From: JAPLST01 sp964397565 | Lineage (GTDB): Bacteria > Auribacterota > UBA3054 > JAPLST01 | Assembly: GCA_964397565.1 (NCBI GenBank) | Contig: CAYNJC010000045.1 | Coordinates: forward strand, 1 to 31,621 | Direction of reading: 5' to 3' | DNA: 31,621 nucleotides | Shown: one piece after another, positions 25,410 through 31,621 of the stretch | Numbering within the stretch: the first letter of the stretch is position 1 | Layout: every line of letters starts with the position of its first letter | The notes under the pieces: model-generated | What the model was told of the DNA's origin: nothing | Seen by the model: only the letters and a program-made list of their open reading frames with translations | Databases searched by the model: none | Made by a program: the position numbers and the translations under genes

Positions 25410-28400
25410 AGCGCGGTCTTATGCTACTCATGCTTCTCCTGACGGCACCCCTGGCCGCTACCGTGCACTATGTTGCGCCCAGCGGCAGCCACGTGCCGCC
25501 GTTTACCAACTGGCTCACGGCCGCCACCGCAATCCAGGCGGCGATCAATGTTGCGCAAGCCGGTGACACCGTCCTCGTCACCGATGGCGTGTATACCATC
25601 AGCGCACCGCTGGTCATCAGCAATGTGGCCATCACCTTGACGAGTGTGCACGGTGCGGCCGCCACGATTGTCGACGCCGAGAATGCCTGCCGCATCTGTG
25701 CCGCGGGCATGAATGCGACCATTGACGGCCTGACGTTCACGCGCGGCGCCATAGTCGCGGACGATGCTGGCGGCGGCGTCACGCTGTCGGGCGGCATCCT
25801 GCGCAATTGCATTATCAGTGCGTGCAGTGCGCGCTATGGCGGCGGCCTGCTCGCCAGCGGCGACGCCATCGTGCAGAACTGCCAGATCATCAGCAACGTT
25901 GCCACACACGCCGGCGGTGGCGCGGTCATCGCCGAGCGCAGCCGCGTCCAAGACTGCCTCGTGCTCGGCAACACGGTCAGCGACAGCGGTGCGATAGCGG
26001 ATCTTTACTTGGGCGGCGGTGGCGTGCTGTTGTTTCAAGGCGGCACCGTGCTGCGCTCGACTATCTCGAATAACTATGCCGGCACGCTCGGCGGCGGCAT
26101 CACCATCATGGACACCGGCATGGTCGAGCGCTGTGTCGTGGCCGACAACAACGCCGGCAACGGCGGTGGCGGCGTGTATTGCCATCTTGGCGGCAGTCTG
26201 CAAAGCTGCCTGATCCTGCACAACGGTGCCTATGAAGGTGGCGGCATGTACGTGCTGACCAACGCCCGCGTGCAAAATTGCACCATCGCCGGCAATGCCG
26301 CCACCAATGGCGGCGGCGTGGTCCACGCCTATGGCGGCACCAATCTGAACGGCATTGTCTATTTCAACACGGCCGCCACCAACCCGAACTATGCCGTGTA
26401 CGGCAGCGCGCGCCTGCTCTACACCTGCACGACGCCCGCGGTCAGCAATTTGTACGACGGCCGCGGCTGCATCAGCGCCAATCCCGCATTTATGGATTAC
26501 GCTGCCGACAATCTGCAACTGTCAAACAGCTCGCCGTGCATCGACGCCGGCACGAATATTCCCGGCCTGCGCATACTGCTTGACCTGCTTGGCAATGCCC
26601 GTGTCTCCAACATCGTCGAAATGGGCGCCTACGAACGCGGCTATCCCGCGCCCTATTTGTACATCACGTCGACGATTGCCAATGTCAGCTATGACGTTAC
26701 CACCATCCTGCTGGCCGGCACCAACGCGCCGACGCTGACGGGCCGGGTGTGGCTGCGCAATGTCGCCAATAGCGCCTTCGCTAGCGTGGTACTCACCGGC
26801 GCAAGCTGGCAGGCGCCGCCGCTGGCGCTGGCGGTCGGCACGAATGTCGTCACGGTCGCCGGCACCAACACCGATGGATTTATAGCCATCGATGTTTGTG
26901 CGATTATGCGCGGCGATGTCGGCACCGGCGCGCCGTTTGTTGATATCACCAACAAGGACATGAACGTCATTTTTGACACGAGCACCTTCTATGTCTCCGG
27001 CACCAATAATATCAATGTCGTCGGCGAGCAATGGCTGACCAACACTGCCAATGGCTACTACCAGCGCTTTTTTGCGACTGGCAGCCGCTGGTTCTCGCTC
27101 GCGACGCCGCTCGCCATGGGCACCAACATCATTGGCGTGTTTGGCACCAACCTGCTCGGCGCGCTCACGAATGACACCATTACGATCATCCGCCAAAACG
27201 CGACCGGCGCGCCGTTCATCGGCATCACCACCGCGGTGGCGTCCGTCACCTATGATGTCACCACGCTCGTGCTGGCCGGCACCAACAACGATCAACTATC
27301 CGGCTTCATGTGGCTGACCAACACCGGCGGCGCTAGTGTCAGTTTTACCGCCGCGAATCCGTGGGTTGCGCCGCCGGTGCCGCTGCTGGTCGGCACCAAC
27401 ACGCTGGTCGTGTTTGGCACCAACTTGGTGAATCAACTCACCAACGCGCTCATTGCCGTCACGCGCGGCGCACCGGGCACCGGCCTGCCATTCATTGATT
27501 GCACCAATGCCAACATCACCGTGCCCAATGACAGCAGCAGTTTTGCCTGCGCCGGCACCAACAACGCCAACGTGGTTGGCGTCATGCGCGTGCGCAATCT
27601 GGTCACGCTCGAGGAACATTTCTTCTCAGCCGCGCCGGCATGGATTGCGCCGGCGGTCAGCCTTGTCGTCGGCTTGAATGATATCGAAGTGGCCGGCGTC
27701 AACAACGACACCACGCCGTACTATGATCTGGTACTGGTCACCCGCCAGGGCGTCGCCACCGGCCCGCCCTTCGTGGATGTGCTCAGCAGCAACGCGGCCG
27801 GCACGTATGATATGACCACCGCGATCGTGAGCGGCAGCAACAATGCCAATGTCGTCGCGGCCATGTGGGTCTCGAATGCGGTCACGCATGCCATCACGTA
27901 CTTCCCGGCGCAGTTGCAGTGGACCTCGCCGCCGATCACGCTGGCGGTCGGGCCCAACGCGCTCTGGGCCGTCGGGCAGAATGCGTCCGGCACGCAGGCG
28001 CTTGACAGTGTCACCATCACCCGCGGCGTGGCCGGCACCGGCCTGCCTGAGCCGTTCATCACCAATGGCGATGAATATGTCACCTACGATGTGGCTGGCT
28101 ATGCCGTGAGCGGCACCAACAACGCCAACGTGCTGGCCGGCAGCACCATGTGGGTCTCGAATCTGGCCAATAATGCGCGGGCTGTCTTTACGGCCGCGCC
28201 CGGCTGGACCGCGCCGCCCGTCGCGCTCGAGGTCGGGTACAACATCCTGATTGTCAGCGCGACCAACAGCGCGGGCATCACCGGCGATGACGCCACCTTG
28301 GTCGTGCGCGAACCGCCCGGCTCCGGCGTGCCAATAGTCAACATTACCACGCCGGCCGCCACGGTCCTGCCGGAAGTTGATGCAATTCAGATCAGCGGCT

Positions 28401-30880
28401 CGAATAATGCCAATGTCATCGGCATGCTCACTGTTTCGAATGTGCAAAGCGGCAGCAGCATCGCCTTGGCTGCCACACCCACGTGGACGACGCCGAGCCT
28501 GCCGCTGCTCATGGGCTGGAATGATTTCATTGTCTGGGGCACCAATGTCGCCAATGCCGCCACCTCCGACACCGTGCGCATTACCCGCGGCAATCCCGGC
28601 CAAGGCGTGCCGATTATTTCGCTGTTCAGCACGAATGCCGCCGTGACGTTTGATGCCGCAACCACCAGCCTGCGCGGCACCATCAACTTCAATGTCGTCG
28701 GCAGCATGTGGGCCTCCAATGCCGCCAATGGCGCGCTGGCCAGCTTCATCGCCACGCAATCGTGGGCCGCGCCGGCCCTCGCGCTCGTGGTCGGCACCAA
28801 TCTGCTGACGGTCTATGGCACCAATTACCTAGATGCCGTCACCAATGCCGCCGTCACCATCGTGCGCGGCGCGCCCGGCACCGGCCTGCCGCGGATCTTC
28901 ATTACCAACAAGATCTTCTCCGTCGTGCATGATGCCAGCACCTACGTCGTCGCCGGCACCAACAACGCCAATGTCGTCGGCACGATGTGGATCTCGAACG
29001 ACACGCAGGTCACGGTGCTGAGCTTCCCGGCCGCCGCCAGTTGGGCCGCGCCGCCCGTGCCGCTCGACCGGCATATCAATGTGGTCCGCGTGTTCGGCAC
29101 CAATATCTACGGGCAAATCGGCGTGAGCGCGATTGTCGTGGACCGTCCAGTGCCGTCCGGCGTCACTAATTTTGTCGCCGCCAGCGGCGCGCATCTCTGG
29201 CCGTATATCTCCTGGGCCACTGCCGCAACAAATATTAGCGATGCCGTCAATGAAGCGGTCTCCGGCAACATGGTGCTGGTGGCGCCCGGCACCAATCACA
29301 TTGCCAGCGAACTGCTGATCGACTGCGACATCCGCGTGCAGAGCACGGCCGGCGCCACCGCCTCGGTTATTGTGGCCACCAGCCCGCAGGCGCGCGCCGT
29401 GCACATGCTGTGCGGCGAACTTGACGGCTTCACGATCGTGTCCGAGGGCAGCGGCGCCAGCCAGATTGATGTCGGCGCCGGCCTGCGCATACAAGGCCCC
29501 GGCCTCGTGCGCAACTGCGTCATCGCCGGATTCCACGCCACGACGCAAGGCGGCGGCATCGACTGTGATGGCGGCAGCATCAGCAATTGCAGCATTATTG
29601 GCAATCAAGCCGCGTGGGCGGGCGGCGGCGTCTGCTTGGATGACGCCGCCCTGCTGTGCGACTCGATCATCGCCGGCAATCGCGCCATAAAAGGCGGCGG
29701 CGTCTATGTCTATGACGGCCTCGTCAGTAATTGCATCGTCTACGCCAACGATGCCATGCCCACCAATACCCAGCACGCGCTGGCGCCATCCCGCGACCAG
29801 AAACGCGACTCGAGCGACTATGGCGGCGGCGGTGTCCTGCTCGACAATGGTGGGCAACTGCTCAACAGCGTTCTGACCTGGAATCGCGCTTGGGACGGCG
29901 CGGCGGTGTACATCCTCTCGGATGGCCTCGTGCAGCAGTGCCAGATCACGCACAACACCTCGGTATACTATTCCGCCGTGTATTGCCAGTTTGGCGGCAC
30001 GATCGAGCGTTGCACCGTGACCGATAATGCCGCGCTGAGCGGCGCCGGCCTGATGCTCAATTACGGCGGCATCGCCCGCAATTGCGTTATCGCCCGCAAC
30101 CGCGCCGATTCCGCCGCCGGCGTCTACGCGGTCGGTCCAGCCACACTCGAAAATTGCACTGTCTGCGCCAACACGGCGGCCAGCAGCGGCGGCGGCTTGT
30201 CCGCCGGCTGGGGCACGCTGGTGCGCAATGCCATCATCTATCACAACAGCGCGCTGGCGTCACCGGATATCGCCATGTTGAACGGCGACGTCACCTTCGA
30301 GTATTCCTGCAGCACGCCGTTGCAGCCGGGGCCGGGCAATATCGCCTCCAATCCCGCCCTCGCCAACGTCGCTGCCGGCTTCTTCCGCCCGACCGCCGGC
30401 TCGCCCTGCATCAATGCCGGCACCAATCAACCGTGGATGTCGTCTACCATCGACCTCGCCGGCCGCTCACGCATCATTCAGGATATCGTGGATATTGGCG
30501 CCTATGAATTTACTAATGGCGCCATCATCTGGGCGGCGCCGGTCGAGATTGACTTCGGCGCGCTGGTGCTGGGCGACAGCGCGGTCGTCACCGTCACGGT
30601 TGCCAATGCCGGCACCGAACTGCTCAGCGGCGTGGTCCAGAACGTCAGCGCGCCTTTTGCGGTCACGGCCGGCCCGACCTACCAGCTTGCGCCCGCCGCG
30701 CAAAGCCAGGTTGTGTTCAGCTTCACTCCCACCGCCCTGCAGCAATATCTGCAATCCGCACGATTGACCGGCGGCGGCGATGCCACAATAATGCTCTTTG
30801 GTGAAGGCATTCCCGAACCCGCGCTGCTCGGCCTGCTGCTGCTCGCCACGGCGCTGCTAAGCACCAAGCGCCGCGCGTAA
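25406..30880 (+). CDS. Beta-helix / nine Ig-like repeats / beta-helix PEP-CTERM surface protein
   Basis: 1824 residues from ATG 25406, which overlaps the previous stop (ATGA) and has GAGGT 6 nt upstream; the upstream 45 open codons are Arg-rich shadow of the preceding gene. Signal peptide about 1-18 (MKRGLMLLMLLLTAPLAA). Domain order: beta-helix 1 (about 19-412; YVAPSGSHVPPFTNW start, SPCIDAG and VEMGAYE end); nine about 92-residue Ig-like repeats (about 415-1253); beta-helix 2 (about 1254-1706; FVAASGAHLWPYISW start, VDIGAYE end); an ASH/choice-of-anchor-D-like domain (about 1710-1799; VEIDFGALVLGDSAVVTVTV); and a PEP-CTERM tail IPEPALLGLLLLATALLSTK plus RRA. Resembles a rod: two helices joined by a beta-sandwich stalk, anchored at the C-terminus until sorting. 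Probably an adhesin or matrix component. The last gene of the operon; ends in TAA. Confidence 0.9.
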   Translation: MKRGLMLLMLLLTAPLAATVHYVAPSGSHVPPFTNWLTAATAIQAAINVAQAGDTVLVTDGVYTISAPLVISNVAITLTSVHGAAATIVDAENACRICAAGMNATIDGLTFTRGAIVADDAGGGVTLSGGILRNCIISACSARYGGGLLASGDAIVQNCQIISNVATHAGGGAVIAERSRVQDCLVLGNTVSDSGAIADLYLGGGGVLLFQGGTVLRSTISNNYAGTLGGGITIMDTGMVERCVVADNNAGNGGGGVYCHLGGSLQSCLILHNGAYEGGGMYVLTNARVQNCTIAGNAATNGGGVVHAYGGTNLNGIVYFNTAATNPNYAVYGSARLLYTCTTPAVSNLYDGRGCISANPAFMDYAADNLQLSNSSPCIDAGTNIPGLRILLDLLGNARVSNIVEMGAYERGYPAPYLYITSTIANVSYDVTTILLAGTNAPTLTGRVWLRNVANSAFASVVLTGASWQAPPLALAVGTNVVTVAGTNTDGFIAIDVCAIMRGDVGTGAPFVDITNKDMNVIFDTSTFYVSGTNNINVVGEQWLTNTANGYYQRFFATGSRWFSLATPLAMGTNIIGVFGTNLLGALTNDTITIIRQNATGAPFIGITTAVASVTYDVTTLVLAGTNNDQLSGFMWLTNTGGASVSFTAANPWVAPPVPLLVGTNTLVVFGTNLVNQLTNALIAVTRGAPGTGLPFIDCTNANITVPNDSSSFACAGTNNANVVGVMRVRNLVTLEEHFFSAAPAWIAPAVSLVVGLNDIEVAGVNNDTTPYYDLVLVTRQGVATGPPFVDVLSSNAAGTYDMTTAIVSGSNNANVVAAMWVSNAVTHAITYFPAQLQWTSPPITLAVGPNALWAVGQNASGTQALDSVTITRGVAGTGLPEPFITNGDEYVTYDVAGYAVSGTNNANVLAGSTMWVSNLANNARAVFTAAPGWTAPPVALEVGYNILIVSATNSAGITGDDATLVVREPPGSGVPIVNITTPAATVLPEVDAIQISGSNNANVIGMLTVSNVQSGSSIALAATPTWTTPSLPLLMGWNDFIVWGTNVANAATSDTVRITRGNPGQGVPIISLFSTNAAVTFDAATTSLRGTINFNVVGSMWASNAANGALASFIATQSWAAPALALVVGTNLLTVYGTNYLDAVTNAAVTIVRGAPGTGLPRIFITNKIFSVVHDASTYVVAGTNNANVVGTMWISNDTQVTVLSFPAAASWAAPPVPLDRHINVVRVFGTNIYGQIGVSAIVVDRPVPSGVTNFVAASGAHLWPYISWATAATNISDAVNEAVSGNMVLVAPGTNHIASELLIDCDIRVQSTAGATASVIVATSPQARAVHMLCGELDGFTIVSEGSGASQIDVGAGLRIQGPGLVRNCVIAGFHATTQGGGIDCDGGSISNCSIIGNQAAWAGGGVCLDDAALLCDSIIAGNRAIKGGGVYVYDGLVSNCIVYANDAMPTNTQHALAPSRDQKRDSSDYGGGGVLLDNGGQLLNSVLTWNRAWDGAAVYILSDGLVQQCQITHNTSVYYSAVYCQFGGTIERCTVTDNAALSGAGLMLNYGGIARNCVIARNRADSAAGVYAVGPATLENCTVCANTAASSGGGLSAGWGTLVRNAIIYHNSALASPDIAMLNGDVTFEYSCSTPLQPGPGNIASNPALANVAAGFFRPTAGSPCINAGTNQPWMSSTIDLAGRSRIIQDIVDIGAYEFTNGAIIWAAPVEIDFGALVLGDSAVVTVTVANAGTELLSGVVQNVSAPFAVTAGPTYQLAPAAQSQVVFSFTPTALQQYLQSARLTGGGDATIMLFGEGIPEPALLGLLLLATALLSTKRRA
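26649..29163 (+). repeat. Nine tandem Ig-like repeats of about 279 nt (protein level)
   Basis: Units start near FVDITN-type strands and share a core (V)(T/S)YD(V/M)(T)T, then (V)(S/A)GTNNANVVG.MW(V)(S)N, W.(A)PP(V).L.VG.N and V.GTN, ending in R and a G.G.P linker. Unit lengths vary by only a few residues, and identity between units is moderate, so the array is old rather than freshly amplified. The same module occurs once in the LamG/FN3 protein at 3651-5522. The fold resembles Glucodextranase-B-like Ig modules (family assignment is inference). Confidence 0.85.
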
Positions 30881-30883
30881 CGT

Positions 30884-30904
30884 GGAGCGAGATTCCGCCG
30901 CTCC
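30884..30904 (+). terminator. Weak hairpin after the operon
   Basis: GGAGCG (30884-30889) can pair with CGCTCC (30899-30904) around a 9-nt loop, 3 nt after the TAA. No T run follows, so termination here is uncertain; the MITE-like copy just downstream may contribute. Confidence 0.3.
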
Positions 30905-30926
30905 CCAGCCTTAAACCTGAAACCTT

Positions 30927-31053
30927 TACTGATGAGTGCGCGTCCTACTTTGCAGCATCCTTGTAGCCGCCCGCGGCGAGGGCGGCTTCTGCAGCCGCGG
31001 TCAGCGCCCGCGGCCACAATTGGAATGCCAACAAGTAAGCGCACTCATTAGTA
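30927..31053 (-). repeat. MITE-like palindromic element, copy C
   Basis: 127 bp, inverted relative to the other copies, with TA at both ends (30927-30928 and 31052-31053). The terminal repeats are ACTGATGAGTGCGC and GCGCACTCATTAGT, with one mismatch. Both internal hairpins are present. It lies 46 nt after the last operon gene. Confidence 0.8.
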
Positions 31054-31112
31054 ACTTTAAACCCCGCTCTACAGCAGACCTCGTCCCTCGTCTCCCCACT
31101 GATCACTGATCA

Positions 31113-31168
31113 TCCCGCCGCTGGCGGGATCGCCGCCGCTGGCGGGACTCCAAGCAGCTCCAAGCAGC
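31113..31168. repeat. Short palindrome and two small direct repeats
   Basis: TCCCGCCGCTGGCGGGA (31113-31129) is a near copy of the palindrome at 5854-5870. Its right arm CTGGCGGGA recurs 18 nt on (31139-31147), and CTCCAAGCAG is then repeated twice in tandem (31149-31168). No gene is seen between 31054 and 31235. Confidence 0.55.
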
Positions 31169-31235
31169 TGATAACTGGTTACTTTTGGCTACCCCGCCGA
31201 CCGAATACCGAATACCGTATACCAGTCACCATCTG

Positions 31236-31520
31236 CTTCCATGGTTCACACACAGATTATTCCACCACGGAACACACGGAACACACGGAAAACAGAAGAG
31301 CGTATGTTGTTCAAACCAACAAGAATTGGTTGCTCTGCTTCCGTGAGCTTCCGTGTTTTCCGTGGTTCAAACGCAGATTCTTCCACCACGGAATACACGG
31401 AACACACGGAAACTGAAAAGGCACTTGCAGCCCAAGCATCATGAGCTGTGGTTGCTCTGCTTCCGTGAGCTTCCGTGCCTTCCGTGGTTCAAACACAGCG
31501 TCTTTCCACCACGGAATTCA
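31236..31520. repeat. Tandem inverted-repeat units of about 121 nt (TTCCGTG-type)
   Basis: CCACCACGGAA starts at 31262, 31383 and 31506 (spacings 121 and 123). Each of the first two units opens with CACGGAACACACGGAA-like sequence and closes with TTCCGTGAGCTTCCGTG and CCGTGGTTCAAAC, its rough inverse, so each unit can fold on itself. The tail of a preceding unit (TTCCATGGTTCACACACAG) is at 31236-31254 and the third unit is cut short. The open frames here (reading NTRNTRK and similar) come from the repeat and are not genes. Confidence 0.75.
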
Positions 31521-31529
31521 CAGAACTTG

Positions 31530-31535
31530 TATAAT
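31530..31535 (+). promoter_or_regulatory. Possible -10 box for the last gene
   Basis: TATAAT at 31530-31535, 45 nt before the ATG at 31581. No convincing -35 is present; TTCCAC at 31504-31509, inside the repeat, is 20 nt away and weak. Confidence 0.35.
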
Positions 31536-31580
31536 AAAAGTGGTTGCCGTGGTTCAGGTAATGCAGAACAGGAGTGATCT

Positions 31581-31621
31581 ATGAGCACGTTGCTTCTTGA
31601 AGCAGAGACGTTTGCCATTCG
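31581..31621 (+). CDS. Start of a further gene, cut by the window end
   Basis: ATG 31581 with GGAG (31571-31574) 6 nt upstream. The 13 complete codons read MSTLLLEAETFAI, and the final CG would start an Arg codon if followed by any base. There is no signal peptide in what is visible. The LLLEAE(T/S)F start resembles the N-termini of some FAD-dependent oxidoreductase-like or carbohydrate-binding proteins of PVC bacteria, from memory only; 14 codons cannot establish this. Confidence 0.6.
   Translation, partial: MSTLLLEAETFAI

Noticed and set aside
28829..30244. 471-codon open frame on the minus strand
   Set aside because: Shadow of the beta-helix 2 region; Ala/Gly/Asp/Ile-rich with no domain.
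31236..31520. Possible CRISPR array
   Set aside because: Repeat units are about 121 nt, self-complementary and repeated also in the would-be spacers; there are no 20-50 bp unique spacers of constant length and no cas gene.
31241..31577. Small open frames reading NTRNTRK-type sequence
   Set aside because: They are produced by the TTCCGTG inverted-repeat units in three frames and have no ribosome-binding site.

Overview
The window reads as a chromosomal accessory region of a Gram-negative, high-GC bacterium, most likely of the PVC group (Kiritimatiellota, Verrucomicrobiota or Lentisphaerota). This placement is inferred from gene content: giant LamG, kelch and parallel beta-helix surface proteins, DUF2341 and chitobiase-C-like modules, PEP-CTERM tails and a GspK-type pseudopilin. 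No rRNA, tRNA or other taxonomic marker is present.

Left arm (1-10334), all genes on the minus strand. From right to left: a 1367-residue GspK-like pseudopilin with a very large insert (6231-10334); a secreted LamG/Ig-like/FN3 protein (3651-5522); a class I SAM-dependent methyltransferase (2888-3595); and the first 938 residues of a secreted kelch + LamG + LamG protein that runs off the left edge (1-2814). Three of the four have recognisable sigma70-type promoters; the methyltransferase probably shares the promoter of the LamG/FN3 gene.

Right arm (10801-30880), all on the plus strand: one apparent 20-kb operon behind a near-consensus promoter (TTGACA, 17 nt, TATACT at 10801-10829). It encodes a secreted protein of unrecognised family (10884-12572), a double beta-helix PEP-CTERM protein (12582-14687), a giant multidomain protein (14720-24265, about 3180 residues) split by one in-frame TGA at 20762-20764, two small PEP-CTERM proteins (24301-24777 and 24774-25409) and a large beta-helix / nine Ig-like repeats / beta-helix / PEP-CTERM protein (25406-30880). 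The last two junctions are ATGA overlaps. Four of the products carry an (I/V/L)PEP + hydrophobic + Arg-rich tail, so they probably form a set of exosortase-sorted envelope or matrix proteins. No exosortase lies in the window. The second half of the giant protein has a helical, coiled-coil, hydrophobic-hairpin and beta-rich order that recalls the C-terminal half of Tc-toxin A subunits; this is a hypothesis.

Intergenic DNA carries a roughly 127-bp palindromic element (complete copies at 5981-6107, 10641-10769 and 30927-31053, a half copy at about 10572-10643) with terminal inverted repeats, TA at both ends and two conserved GC-rich internal hairpins. It looks like a MITE. The right end (31236-31520) holds tandem inverted-repeat units of about 121 nt, followed by the first 14 codons of a further gene.

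Most other long open frames, including antisense ones of up to 1217 codons, are shadows of high-GC coding sequence. Several starts have been moved downstream to ATG codons with good Shine-Dalgarno sequences and signal peptides.
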